A DNA stretch of 64,000 nucleotides from Rhodobacteraceae bacterium F11138 (lineage in GTDB: Bacteria; Pseudomonadota; Alphaproteobacteria; Rhodobacterales; Rhodobacteraceae). The notes under the pieces were generated by a model that saw nothing but the letters and a program-made list of their open reading frames with translations, was not told the DNA's origin and searched no databases. The DNA is taken from contig JAEKDP010000001.1 of assembly GCA_016521575.1 (NCBI GenBank), positions 539,894 through 603,893 on the forward strand, in the 5' to 3' direction. Below are positions 1 to 11,979 of the stretch, piece by piece; positions within the stretch are counted from its first letter, which is position 1; the number at the start of each line of letters is the position of its first letter. Both the position numbers and the translations under genes were made by a program.

Positions 1-3696
<3,696 letters not shown>

Positions 3697-3828
3697 TTGT
3701 GTGTAGAGAAGCATATAAGTTTGCGCGTCGCGGACGATACCAAAGGGTCTGGAATCCGGTTAATTAATAACTTGTTTGATTTGCGCAACGGTGAAGGGCT
3801 TTGAGGCATCCACGCCATCAACAAATCT

Positions 3829-4923
3829 CTACAATCCCGCCGCCTTGCTCAGGTTGACCCGGAACCGGTCCCTGTGGCGTTGGTAGCGGCGGGTCATTTC
3901 GGCACTGGCGTGTCCCAGGTGCTTTTGGACATAGCGTTCATCGACTTGGGCTGAACTGGCCAGACCCGCACGCAGGCTGTGTCCTGAAAACAGAGCCGCG
4001 CGGTCTTTTTCGGGCAGGTCCGGACGAATGCCGCTTTTCAGCACGGTTGCCTTGATCAGGCGGGCGACGTGCTTGTCGTTCAAGCGGGCGGTCAGGGCGC
4101 GTTTGCCGTCGCGTGACGTCCGGACAAACACCGGACCAAAATCGATCTTGGCGAAATCCAGCCATTGGGCCAATGCGTGCACCGGGCAGGTCTGTTCGCT
4201 CGAGCCGCGACCGATCTCGACCTCGCGCCAGCCGGTCTTGGCGTGCAGCGTGAGCAGCGCGCCTTCGTCCATGATCTCGATCCAGCCACCCGAATCCGGC
4301 GTGTCGTCCTTGTTCACGTCGAGACTGACGATTTCCGACCGCCGCAGCCCGCCGGCGTAGCCGGTCAACAGGATGGCCCGGTCGCGCATCCCGCGCAGAT
4401 CGTAGGGCAGGGTGGCGACCATGGCGAGGATGTCTTCGGCCAGGATTGCTGCCTTCTGCACCGGCGGGCGGGCATGTTTGCGCTTTATGCCGGCCAATAC
4501 CGTCGCGATATGGCGGTTCTTGCGATCCAGCGTAAATCCGCGTTGTGCATAGTTCCAACCGATACCCGAGAGACGCCGTTCAATCGTTGACACCGACAGG
4601 GGGCGGGGCACCGATTGCGATGTACCCTTGCCGGCTGGCGCCGCCAGATCGGCGAGGTACAGTCCGATGATTTCAGGCGATGGCGGCAGCGGATCCGTGC
4701 CTTTCATCCGGCACCAGCGTGTGAAATGGGCCCAGTCCCTGGTATAGGCTTTCAGGGTGTTGTCCGACGCTGCGGCACGGGCATAGTCGCGGGCGGTGTC
4801 CACCAACCGTTCAAGCGTGCCGGATTCGGCGACATGAGCGGGCAGGGCAATCGGATCGGTCTGCGCGCCGGTCGTTTCATCCTGTGGGCCAGAGGGGGGG
4901 ACTTCGGGTGGCGTGCGTGTCAC
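3829..4923 (-). CDS. Tyrosine recombinase / site-specific integrase
   Basis: This 364-residue protein has a SAM-like core-binding domain at about 38-150 and a catalytic domain at about 165-355. All the expected active-site residues can be placed: R194 in GGLRRSE, K229 in HAKTG, H315 and R318 in HSLR, H338 in HLGH, and the nucleophile Y347 in RRYQR. The start is GTG at 4923 with GGAG ten bases upstream; a closer ATG would give only ATG-TCG-TGA. It is transcribed toward gyrB, with no excisionase or phage gene beside it and no evident attachment repeat. It may mark an old integration or a domesticated recombinase. Its target is unknown. Confidence 0.92.
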   Translation of the reverse strand: MTRTPPEVPPSGPQDETTGAQTDPIALPAHVAESGTLERLVDTARDYARAAASDNTLKAYTRDWAHFTRWCRMKGTDPLPPSPEIIGLYLADLAAPAGKGTSQSVPRPLSVSTIERRLSGIGWNYAQRGFTLDRKNRHIATVLAGIKRKHARPPVQKAAILAEDILAMVATLPYDLRGMRDRAILLTGYAGGLRRSEIVSLDVNKDDTPDSGGWIEIMDEGALLTLHAKTGWREVEIGRGSSEQTCPVHALAQWLDFAKIDFGPVFVRTSRDGKRALTARLNDKHVARLIKATVLKSGIRPDLPEKDRAALFSGHSLRAGLASSAQVDERYVQKHLGHASAEMTRRYQRHRDRFRVNLSKAAGL

Positions 4924-5141
4924 GACATGTTGTCTCCGATGCGGGTGTTCAATTCATGCGCCTGCGACCTGAAACCTCGGTCGCCGTCGATCGTGCAGGC
5001 CGATGATCCGGACGGTTTTTCCTATGCCACCCTATAGAGCATGGCGGATGGGTGCGTGGTCAAGGCCCAACGCGCCGGTCTTGCGATATGGCGGGGGCGG
5101 CAGGACATGCGCCGACCGGATTTCCGGGTTCGGCGTCGGGC

Positions 5142-6077
5142 TCAGGTCAATAGCATCCGAAAGGAACGGCCGATCCGGTCATTTTCAAGACCGCGCCCGA
5201 TGAAGACGATGACGTTTTCGGATTCTTCTGTGGTTCCGTCCCCGGCCTGAACGTCAGGCAGGATTTCGGGGGGCTGTACCTTGCCGCGAACCGCTTGCAG
5301 CAGCAACCGCCCGGCCGGCGAGCGGATGACACCCTTGACCCGTACCAGGTCGCTGCCATGGGCCTGCAAAACCGCCGACAGCCAGACGGAAACCGCAGCC
5401 CACCCCGCGGCGATACCCACATCCAGACGCAGCGTGCGGATTGGCGCGACCGTCTTGCCGGGCGGCTGGATGGCAAAGGGAAGAACCCCGCGCGTGTCAG
5501 GCAATTGCATAGCTGACCCAAGCACGGAACCAGAGATTTCTGCACCGGGGTTCACCATCTTCATGGTCGCGGCAAGCCGGGCCAACAGGTTGGTATCGGC
5601 AATATCGACCTTGGATAGCACGATCCGGTCCGCGGCCTCGATCTGGCGCAGCCACAGCGGTTCGGTTTCCAGCTGCGCTGGAGCGTGCTGGGCGTCGGCG
5701 ACCACCACTGTTTCGACCACACGGATACGTCGCGCCAGCACCCCGTCCGCTGCGATATGCGCGGCAATGCGTGCCGGATCTGACAGACCGCTTGTTTCCA
5801 GTATTATGGATGCAACGCCCTTGTCGCAAAGGTCGCGCATCGCGGCGATGAAACGCGCCGCGCCATCGCAGCAGGCGCAGCCATCCGCCAGGACGCTAAG
5901 ACCCTGGGCCCCGGCCAAAAGCAGATGATCCACCGGCATCTCGGCCGCTTCATTCACAAGTATATGCGCGCCGGAAAACGCACCGACGTGCAACTGATGC
6001 CGCAGCCAGCTGGATTTGCCAGCTCCGAGATAGCCGCCCAGGATCGTCAGCGGAATGCGCCCGTCCGCGTTATTCAT
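5142..6077 (-). CDS. CobW/COG0523-family GTPase (putative metallochaperone)
   Basis: These P-loop GTPases of the G3E class deliver metals such as zinc or cobalt to client proteins. Visible are Walker A GYLGAGKS at residues 15-22, the metal-site motif C67-A-C-C70 in DGCACCDG, and SKVD as the guanine-specificity element. At 311 residues it is close to the usual length. The start codon overlaps the end of the upstream small gene (AATGAATAA), so the two are probably translationally coupled. It is the last gene of an operon encoding a metal-dependent hydantoinase and a NodB-fold hydrolase, so those enzymes are candidate clients; that link is inferred. Confidence 0.85.
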   Translation of the reverse strand: MNNADGRIPLTILGGYLGAGKSSWLRHQLHVGAFSGAHILVNEAAEMPVDHLLLAGAQGLSVLADGCACCDGAARFIAAMRDLCDKGVASIILETSGLSDPARIAAHIAADGVLARRIRVVETVVVADAQHAPAQLETEPLWLRQIEAADRIVLSKVDIADTNLLARLAATMKMVNPGAEISGSVLGSAMQLPDTRGVLPFAIQPPGKTVAPIRTLRLDVGIAAGWAAVSVWLSAVLQAHGSDLVRVKGVIRSPAGRLLLQAVRGKVQPPEILPDVQAGDGTTEESENVIVFIGRGLENDRIGRSFRMLLT

Positions 6078-6351
6078 TGCAGGCCAGCGGGTCGATGGGC
6101 CGCCCGGCCATCCGCGCGGCTTCGATCCACAGCATTTCGAGGTCGGGCACGATGATGCTTGCGCCGAAGCCCGACGTGAGTTGAATACCCGGGATCACCC
6201 CGTCGTCCCGCGCGCTCAGATGGTATGGCGCGAGAATCCGGTTGACGACTGTCATCCGCATCAGACGGTTTCGCAACCTGTCGCCCGCAGTGACAGCGCC
6301 CGCGTCGGTCCAATGCCCCGGTGCGGGCGGATATCCACAGGCGCTGCACAT
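6070..6351 (-). CDS. Small cysteine-containing protein in the hydantoinase operon
   Basis: This 93-residue protein begins MCSACGYPPAPGHWTDAG, so a C-x-x-C pair lies within the first five residues, with a possible His ligand shortly after; a further Cys is near the C-terminus. There is no signal peptide or membrane segment. It starts four bases past the stop of the deacetylase gene and overlaps the CobW start by eight bases, which argues for a real, coupled gene rather than a chance frame. No named family is recognised. A metal-binding partner of the CobW protein is a reasonable guess but unproven. Confidence 0.72.
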   Translation of the reverse strand: MCSACGYPPAPGHWTDAGAVTAGDRLRNRLMRMTVVNRILAPYHLSARDDGVIPGIQLTSGFGASIIVPDLEMLWIEAARMAGRPIDPLACNE

Positions 6352-6354
6352 GGC

Positions 6355-7263
6355 TCAGATCAGGGCCGGACGTTCCGCGCCATCAAAGGGGTAGCGGCGG
6401 CGGAAATCGTCGGCGATGGTTTCGAACGGGGCCCATTCCACGCCGTCGTGGCCGTTGATGTATTCGATCAGCCGTTCCAGCATCAACAGGACCTGTGGCC
6501 GCCCGGACACATCCGGGTGGATGGTGATGGCAAAGGTGCCATAGTCCATTTCGCGATAGACCCAGTCGAATTGGTCCTTCCACATCTGTTCGATGACGCG
6601 CGGGTCGACGAAGCCGTGGCTGTTGGGCGATTTCTTGATGAACAGCATCGGCGGCAGATCGTCGACATACCAGTTTGCCGAAATCTCAACCAGATCGATC
6701 TCGCCGCCGCGCTTGAGCGGGCGCATCCATTCCCCTGCGGTCTTGGTATAGTCGATCACGGTCCATTCGTCGCCCGAACGGGCGTAATGTGGCTGAAAAT
6801 CGCGATAGCTCTGGCTGTGATCATAGGTGAAACCGTGCTTCAGCAGCAGGTCGGCGGTGACGTTCGACATCTCCCACCAGGGGGCCACATAGCCGCGCGG
6901 CGCCTTGCCGGTCAGGCCTTCGATCAGTTCCATGGACTTGAGCAGCACCTCTTCTTCCTGGCTTGGCGTCATCGCCACCGGATTTTCGTGCAGATAGCCG
7001 TGCGCGCCAATCTCGTGGCCGGCGTCAACGATCATCTTCATCTCGTCGGGAAAGGTCTCCAGGCTGTGGCCAGGGATGAAGAACGAGGTCTGCATGTCGA
7101 ACTTCTTGAACAGCCGCAGCAATCGCGGCACGCCGACTTCGGTGGCAAAGATGCCGCGCTGGATGTCGGACGGGCTATCGCCGCCGCCGTATGATCCGAT
7201 CCAGCCGGCCACGGAATCGATGTCGGTGCCGAATGCGCAGTAGATCTTTTTCGTCATGTTCAT
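6355..7263 (-). CDS. NodB-fold polysaccharide deacetylase / PuuE-like amide hydrolase
   Basis: This 302-residue cytoplasmic protein has the NodB metal triad D16, H88 and H92 (motif HGYLH) and the adjacent base D14 in the segment FGTDIDS. There is no signal peptide, which fits an intracellular small-molecule hydrolase better than a cell-wall deacetylase. The fold also includes the PuuE-type allantoinase, which opens a cyclic ureide. It lies directly downstream of the hydantoinase gene, so a cyclic amide or its open-chain product is the likely substrate. The start ATG at 7263 has GGAG just upstream, and a second in-frame ATG follows two codons later. Confidence 0.85.
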   Translation of the reverse strand: MNMTKKIYCAFGTDIDSVAGWIGSYGGGDSPSDIQRGIFATEVGVPRLLRLFKKFDMQTSFFIPGHSLETFPDEMKMIVDAGHEIGAHGYLHENPVAMTPSQEEEVLLKSMELIEGLTGKAPRGYVAPWWEMSNVTADLLLKHGFTYDHSQSYRDFQPHYARSGDEWTVIDYTKTAGEWMRPLKRGGEIDLVEISANWYVDDLPPMLFIKKSPNSHGFVDPRVIEQMWKDQFDWVYREMDYGTFAITIHPDVSGRPQVLLMLERLIEYINGHDGVEWAPFETIADDFRRRYPFDGAERPALI

Positions 7264-7281
7264 AGCTCCTGTGTAGACGGC

Positions 7282-8742
7282 TTAAACGCCGCTTGGGATG
7301 TTCTGTGGATCGCGCTGGACGAAACGGGGCGTGGTCAGGGCTTTCCATTTCGTCAGCGCCTTGGCGGCCGAGGGAAAGGCGGGCCGTGGAATATAGCGCC
7401 CGCGTCCCGGTGTGGGCAGGCTGTTGCTGCCGTGGGTCCAGACCACCTCGCCCCGCGAAAGGGTGTATCGCGGCAAGGCGCGCACCTCGAAGCCTTCGAA
7501 CACGTTGTAATCGAGGATGGATTGCTGGCCTGCCGCCGTGATCGTCTTGGACAGTTTGGGATCCCAGACCACCAGATCGGCATCGGCCCCGGGCACGATG
7601 GCCCCCTTGCGCGGATAGATGTTGAGGATGCGGGCGATGTTGGTCGAGGTAAGGGCGACGAATTCTTCCGGCGTCAGCCGCCCGGTTTCCACACCGTTGG
7701 TCCACAACACGGACAAGCGATCCTCCAGGCCGCCGGTGCCGTTGGGGATCATTGGAAAACCTTCCAGGCCCATTCGTTTCTGTTCGGTGGTAAAGGCGCA
7801 GTGATCCGTTGCCACAACCTGCAGACTGCCTGCCTGCAACCCGGCCCACAGCCCGTCCTGATGCTCTTTGGAGCGGAACGGCGGCGACATGACGCGCTGT
7901 GCCGCATGGTCCCAATCGGGGTGCAGATATTCGCTGTCGTCCAGTGTCAGATGTTGAATCAGAGGTTCGCCATAGACGCGCATCCCCTTTTGCCGTGCCC
8001 GGCGGATTGCCTCATGCGCCTGTTCGCAACTGACATGCACCACATAAAGCGGCGTGCCGGTGGCATCTGCAATCATGATCGCACGGTTGGTCGCCTCGCC
8101 TTCCACCTCTGGTGGGCGTGAATAGGCGTGCCCCTCGGGACCAATCTTGCCCGCCTTCATGTATTTTTCCTGCAGCTCGGCGACGATGGCGCCATTTTCG
8201 GCATGGACCAGCGGCAGCGCACCCAGTTCGGCGCAGCGGCTGAACGAGGCGTACATCTCGTCGTCCTCGACCATCAGCGCGCCCTTGTAGGCCATGAAGT
8301 GCTTGAACGTATTGACGCCCATCTTCACGCATTCGGCCATTTCGTCGAACACCTGTTCCGACCAGTCGGTGATGGCCACATGCCAGCCGATGTCGACGCA
8401 GATCTGGTCGTCGGCGCGGGCATGCCAGTCCTTGACGGCATTCACCAGGCTGCCATCGGGCCCGGGCAGGACGAAATCGACAAGCATGGTGGTGCCGCCC
8501 GACGCGGCGGCGCGGGTTCCGCTTTCGAATGTCTCGGCCGCGCGGGTTCCCATGAACGGCATTTCAAGATGGGTGTGCGGGTCAATGCCACCGGGGATGA
8601 CAAAGGCATCCGTTGCGTCGATCACCGTGTCGCCGGACAGATCACGGCCAATCTCGGCAATCGTTTCGCCTTCGATGCGGATGTCTGCAACATAGCTGCG
8701 GTCGGCGGCGACAATCGTGCCATTCTTGATGACTTTGCTCAT
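7282..8742 (-). CDS. hydA: D-hydantoinase / dihydropyrimidinase (copy 1)
   Basis: This amidohydrolase-superfamily enzyme opens 5-substituted hydantoins or dihydropyrimidines to N-carbamoyl amino acids using a binuclear metal site. In the 486-residue product the ligands can be placed: H56 and H58 (DPHTHLE), carbamylated K147 (TFKHF), Y152, H180 (LVHAENG), H236 (VVHVS) and D313 (ATDHC). The ATG at 8742 is chosen because it has GGAG upstream and matches the N-terminus of the paralogue at 42162-43619. It lies in the ABC-transporter operon, and no carbamoylase gene is adjacent here. Confidence 0.93.
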   Translation of the reverse strand: MSKVIKNGTIVAADRSYVADIRIEGETIAEIGRDLSGDTVIDATDAFVIPGGIDPHTHLEMPFMGTRAAETFESGTRAAASGGTTMLVDFVLPGPDGSLVNAVKDWHARADDQICVDIGWHVAITDWSEQVFDEMAECVKMGVNTFKHFMAYKGALMVEDDEMYASFSRCAELGALPLVHAENGAIVAELQEKYMKAGKIGPEGHAYSRPPEVEGEATNRAIMIADATGTPLYVVHVSCEQAHEAIRRARQKGMRVYGEPLIQHLTLDDSEYLHPDWDHAAQRVMSPPFRSKEHQDGLWAGLQAGSLQVVATDHCAFTTEQKRMGLEGFPMIPNGTGGLEDRLSVLWTNGVETGRLTPEEFVALTSTNIARILNIYPRKGAIVPGADADLVVWDPKLSKTITAAGQQSILDYNVFEGFEVRALPRYTLSRGEVVWTHGSNSLPTPGRGRYIPRPAFPSAAKALTKWKALTTPRFVQRDPQNIPSGV

Positions 8743-8755
8743 GACATTACTCCGT

Positions 8756-9034
8756 TCAGGTTTCGATGCGGCAGGTTTGCGAACAGGACCGGGCTGCCCC
8801 GTCCTGGCGCATGGGGTGAAAACAGATGCGCTTTGCGCGGTGAAAAACGACCCCGCGCCGATACCTCCGCGCGGTGGGCGGTTCTTCGGGGCCAAAAGCA
8901 ATACGCCGGGGACGGTCATGTGGGATCTTGAAGGGCCGGGCGTCACCGCCCGCAGCGCGCAGACCCATGCCGGATTTGCCTGGCATCATCGCGATGATTC
9001 TGCCCATTGTCAAAATCTCGACCGTCTGGGGCAT
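8756..9034 (-). CDS. Hypothetical 92-residue protein between transporter ATPase and hydantoinase genes
   Basis: The ATG at 9034 is preceded by a strong GGAGG overlapping the stop of the ATPase gene, and the stop lies 13 bases before the hydantoinase start, so the frame fills the operon gap almost exactly. The N-terminal 20 residues are Met-rich and hydrophobic; the rest is rich in Arg and Pro, with several scattered Cys. No family is recognised. The odd composition means it could be a decayed gene or a chance frame behind a real ribosome-binding site. Confidence 0.42.
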   Translation of the reverse strand: MPQTVEILTMGRIIAMMPGKSGMGLRAAGGDARPFKIPHDRPRRIAFGPEEPPTARRYRRGVVFHRAKRICFHPMRQDGAARSCSQTCRIET

Positions 9035-9039
9035 CGTTG

Positions 9040-10158
9040 TTATTCCTCCAATGGATTCCCGGACGACGTGTTCTGCCCGCGCAGCAGATGGTTCAGCGCC
9101 CCGTCCCAATGCGCGTTCACCGTTTCGCCGACATGGCTGGGGTTTGCGAAGAACTCGGCGTCATCCTGATAGACGATGAACTCTTCGCCCGTTTCGGTCC
9201 GCAGCGAGACCTTGACGAAGGTCCCTTGATATTCGGTGTTCATCACCGTGCCCGACGCCGCGTTGCGATCCGGCCGGTCGGCGGACTTCATGGCGATTTT
9301 GTCGCGGCGGATCGACAGGCGTATGGTCTGTTCCATTTCCAGTCCGGCGGTGTCATGCACATCATAGACCACACCGTTCGCGCCAGTGGCTTCGCCGACC
9401 TCGCCGTTCAATGCGGTTACGCGCGCTTCCAGCACGTTCTGCCCGCCCATGAAGCGCGCAATGTAAGGGCTGAAGGGGCGGTCATAGATTTCGCGCGGGC
9501 TGGCGGCCTGTTCGACGGTGCCGTGGTCCATGACAACCACCTGATCGGCCAGCGCAATCGCTTCGGGCTGCGTGTGGGTGACGTGGACAAAGGTGATGCC
9601 AAGCTCGTTCTGTAGCCGTTTCAGTTCGACCCGCATCCGCAGACGCAGGAATTCGTCGAGTGCGGACAGTGGCTCGTCCAGCAGCAGCACGCGCGGGTTA
9701 GTGATCAGGGCGCGCGCCAATGCGACACGCTGCTGCTGACCGCCCGACAGTTCGGATGGCACCCGGTCGGCCAGATGCAGTAGCTGCACGCGGTCAAGCA
9801 TCTCGCGCGCCTTTTCGCGGCGCTCGGCCGTCGGCTGGCCCTTGACCTTGAGACTGAAAGCCACGTTGTCGGTCAGGCTGAGATGCGGAAACAGCGCATA
9901 GTTCTGAAACATCAGCGCCGTGCCGCGGTTGCCGGTACGGGCATGCGCCATGTCTTCGGCCCCGATCAGGATCTGCCCCGCCGAGGGCGTTTCATGCCCG
10001 GCGATCATCCGCAGCAGGGTCGTCTTGCCGCAGCCCGAGGGGCCGATCATGCAGCAGTACGAGCCGCCCTCGATCACAAGGTCAACTTCGTTTACCGCGC
10101 GCACGTCGCCATAGTTCTTGGTGACGCCCCGGATATCGATCTTGCTGGTGTCGGTCAT
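9040..10158 (-). CDS. ABC transporter ATP-binding protein, spermidine/putrescine (PotA) type
   Basis: This is the ATPase of an importer with the two permeases and binding protein encoded just upstream. The 372-residue protein has Walker A GPSGCGKTTLL, signature LSGGQQQRVALARAL and Walker B VLLLDEPLSALD, then a C-terminal TOBE-type regulatory domain from about residue 245. The start has AAGGA upstream. The family moves polyamines, but relatives also import other small cationic or amide compounds. The co-encoded hydantoinase suggests a cyclic amide or ureide substrate, which is an inference. Confidence 0.92.
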   Translation of the reverse strand: MTDTSKIDIRGVTKNYGDVRAVNEVDLVIEGGSYCCMIGPSGCGKTTLLRMIAGHETPSAGQILIGAEDMAHARTGNRGTALMFQNYALFPHLSLTDNVAFSLKVKGQPTAERREKAREMLDRVQLLHLADRVPSELSGGQQQRVALARALITNPRVLLLDEPLSALDEFLRLRMRVELKRLQNELGITFVHVTHTQPEAIALADQVVVMDHGTVEQAASPREIYDRPFSPYIARFMGGQNVLEARVTALNGEVGEATGANGVVYDVHDTAGLEMEQTIRLSIRRDKIAMKSADRPDRNAASGTVMNTEYQGTFVKVSLRTETGEEFIVYQDDAEFFANPSHVGETVNAHWDGALNHLLRGQNTSSGNPLEE

Positions 10159-10209
10159 GGGATCCTTTCGGTTGGCGAAGGTCGTTGAAATGGGTGCACC
10201 GGGGGCGAC

Positions 10210-11034
10210 TTATGCCCGCGCGCGGCGTTTCTGGATGAAAGCAATGAGACCGAAGGCAAGTGCGATCACTGCGAAACTGACGAATGAGGTGACAGTGCCG
10301 ATGGCATAAAGGGCCGGCGTCGTGACGTTTGTCGTCATGTTGGATATTTCGATGGGCAATGTGTTCTTGCCCCCCACGGTCAGGATCGAGCGCGGCAATT
10401 CATCATAGGACAGTGTGAAGCCGAACAGGGCGACCGCGATCAGACCGGGGAACAGGATCGGAACCGTCACCCAGCCAAGGATCTGGCGCGGTGTCGCACC
10501 GGCGTCGCGGGCGGCTTCGTCCCAGGCGTTGTCATACCGGTTGAGCACCGCGAACATGATCAACAGACCGAACGGCAAGGTCCAGCTGAGATGCGCACCA
10601 AGGCCGGACAACCACCATTGCAGCCGAAACCCGAGGATCTGGAAAAACTGGCTGATCCCGAGACCAAGCAGGATGCCCGGCACCACCAGGCTGACAATGC
10701 ACAGATAGAACAACGTCCCCGACCCCCAGAACCGGCTTCGGAACGCCAGGCCCGCAAACAGGCAGCAGACGGCGGTGATCGTCATGCTCATCAGGCCCAG
10801 CCCGGTCGAGCGGCGGAACCCGCCTGCGAGATCGCCATAGCGGCTGGATGAGAACAGATCCGAAAACCAGTGCAGCGACGTGCCGCGCATCGGAAAGGTA
10901 AGCCCCCCCGTTTCGCCCTGAAACGACAGAACGAAAATGATCAGCATCGGCCCGTAAAGAAACACCACGAACAACGTAAAGAACGCCGCCAGAAGATAAA
11001 AGGATACACCGCGTTTGGCGTTGCTCGCTGACAT
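10210..11034 (-). CDS. ABC transporter permease, PotC type
   Basis: This 274-residue inner-membrane protein has about six hydrophobic segments and the cytoplasmic coupling motif EAARDAGATPRQILGWV near residue 175, which docks the ATPase. The ATG has GGAGG upstream and follows the other permease stop by nine bases. It is the second permease of the operon beginning with the binding protein at 13281. Confidence 0.92.
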   Translation of the reverse strand: MSASNAKRGVSFYLLAAFFTLFVVFLYGPMLIIFVLSFQGETGGLTFPMRGTSLHWFSDLFSSSRYGDLAGGFRRSTGLGLMSMTITAVCCLFAGLAFRSRFWGSGTLFYLCIVSLVVPGILLGLGISQFFQILGFRLQWWLSGLGAHLSWTLPFGLLIMFAVLNRYDNAWDEAARDAGATPRQILGWVTVPILFPGLIAVALFGFTLSYDELPRSILTVGGKNTLPIEISNMTTNVTTPALYAIGTVTSFVSFAVIALAFGLIAFIQKRRARA

Positions 11035-11043
11035 GATATCCTC

Positions 11044-11901
11044 CTATTTCGCGAGTTCGGAACGGATGTCGACGACACGCAGGATGGCGGCGACGATAAG
11101 CAGAACGACAGCGATGAGCATGATCGCCATCGCGCTCGCTTGTGGATAGTAAAGCTGATCGATATTGTTTTTCATCGCTGAGACGACCGAGGCACTTTGC
11201 CCGCCGCTCATCACCCGCACGACGAAGAAATCGCCCATCACAAGCGTCAGAACGAAAATCGATCCCAGCGCGATCCCGGTTCGGGACAGCGGGATGATGA
11301 TGTCGCGCAGGATCATCCACGACCCGGCCCCGGCATCCTGTGCCGCCTCGATCAGGTTGGGGTTGATCTTGGCCATCGAATTGAAGATCGGGACCAGCAT
11401 GAACAGCGCAAACAGATGCACATAGGTCAGGATCACCGCAAAGTCGGAATAGAGCAGAAAATCGAGCGGCGCGTCGATCAGACCCATCTGGATCAGCGTG
11501 GAATTGAACAGGCCTTCACGTCCCAGAAACGGGATCCAGGAAACCATGCGGATGATGTTCGACGTCCAGAACGGCACGGTGCACAGCAAAAGCAGGGCGA
11601 TCTGCCATTTCAGGTTCTTCACATGAAACACCAGAAAATACGAGCATGTGAAGCCGATCAGGATCGTCAGCACCAATGTGATGGCGGCATAGATGAATGT
11701 CTTCAGAAACAGATCGTAAACCAGCCCGCGCGACAGGATCTCGGTGTAGTTTTCCCAGCGGAACATGGGATAAAGCGAGATGCCATCGGAATCCCAGAAC
11801 GAAATCACCAGAACGGTTATCAGCGGAATCCCGACCATCGTGAACATGATGATCGCGAGCGGTGCCGCCTGCACATAAGGCACGAGCTTGCTGCCTGACA
11901 T
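11044..11901 (-). CDS. ABC transporter permease, PotB type
   Basis: This 285-residue integral membrane protein has about six predicted segments and the coupling motif EAAQDAGAGSWMIL near residue 185. The ATG at 11901 is preferred over the in-frame TTG two codons upstream because a GGGG ribosome-binding site sits at suitable distance. It pairs with the PotC-type permease immediately downstream to form the channel of the importer. Confidence 0.92.
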   Translation of the reverse strand: MSGSKLVPYVQAAPLAIIMFTMVGIPLITVLVISFWDSDGISLYPMFRWENYTEILSRGLVYDLFLKTFIYAAITLVLTILIGFTCSYFLVFHVKNLKWQIALLLLCTVPFWTSNIIRMVSWIPFLGREGLFNSTLIQMGLIDAPLDFLLYSDFAVILTYVHLFALFMLVPIFNSMAKINPNLIEAAQDAGAGSWMILRDIIIPLSRTGIALGSIFVLTLVMGDFFVVRVMSGGQSASVVSAMKNNIDQLYYPQASAMAIMLIAVVLLIVAAILRVVDIRSELAK

Positions 11902-11939
11902 CGGCAAATCCCCAAAATATGGATGTTTAGGTCGATCTG

Positions 11940-11967
11940 CGGCGGCGCGCCGGAAGGCCCGCCGCCG
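11940..11967 (-). terminator. Intercistronic hairpin between binding-protein and permease genes
   Basis: The arms CGGCGGCG and CGCCGCCG (an eight-base match) enclose a 12-base loop. It lies 12 bases past the binding-protein stop and has no T tract. Such hairpins after binding-protein genes usually stabilise the upstream mRNA or cause partial termination, giving more binding protein than permease. Confidence 0.5.
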
Positions 11968-11979
11968 GAAGGTCGCGTA

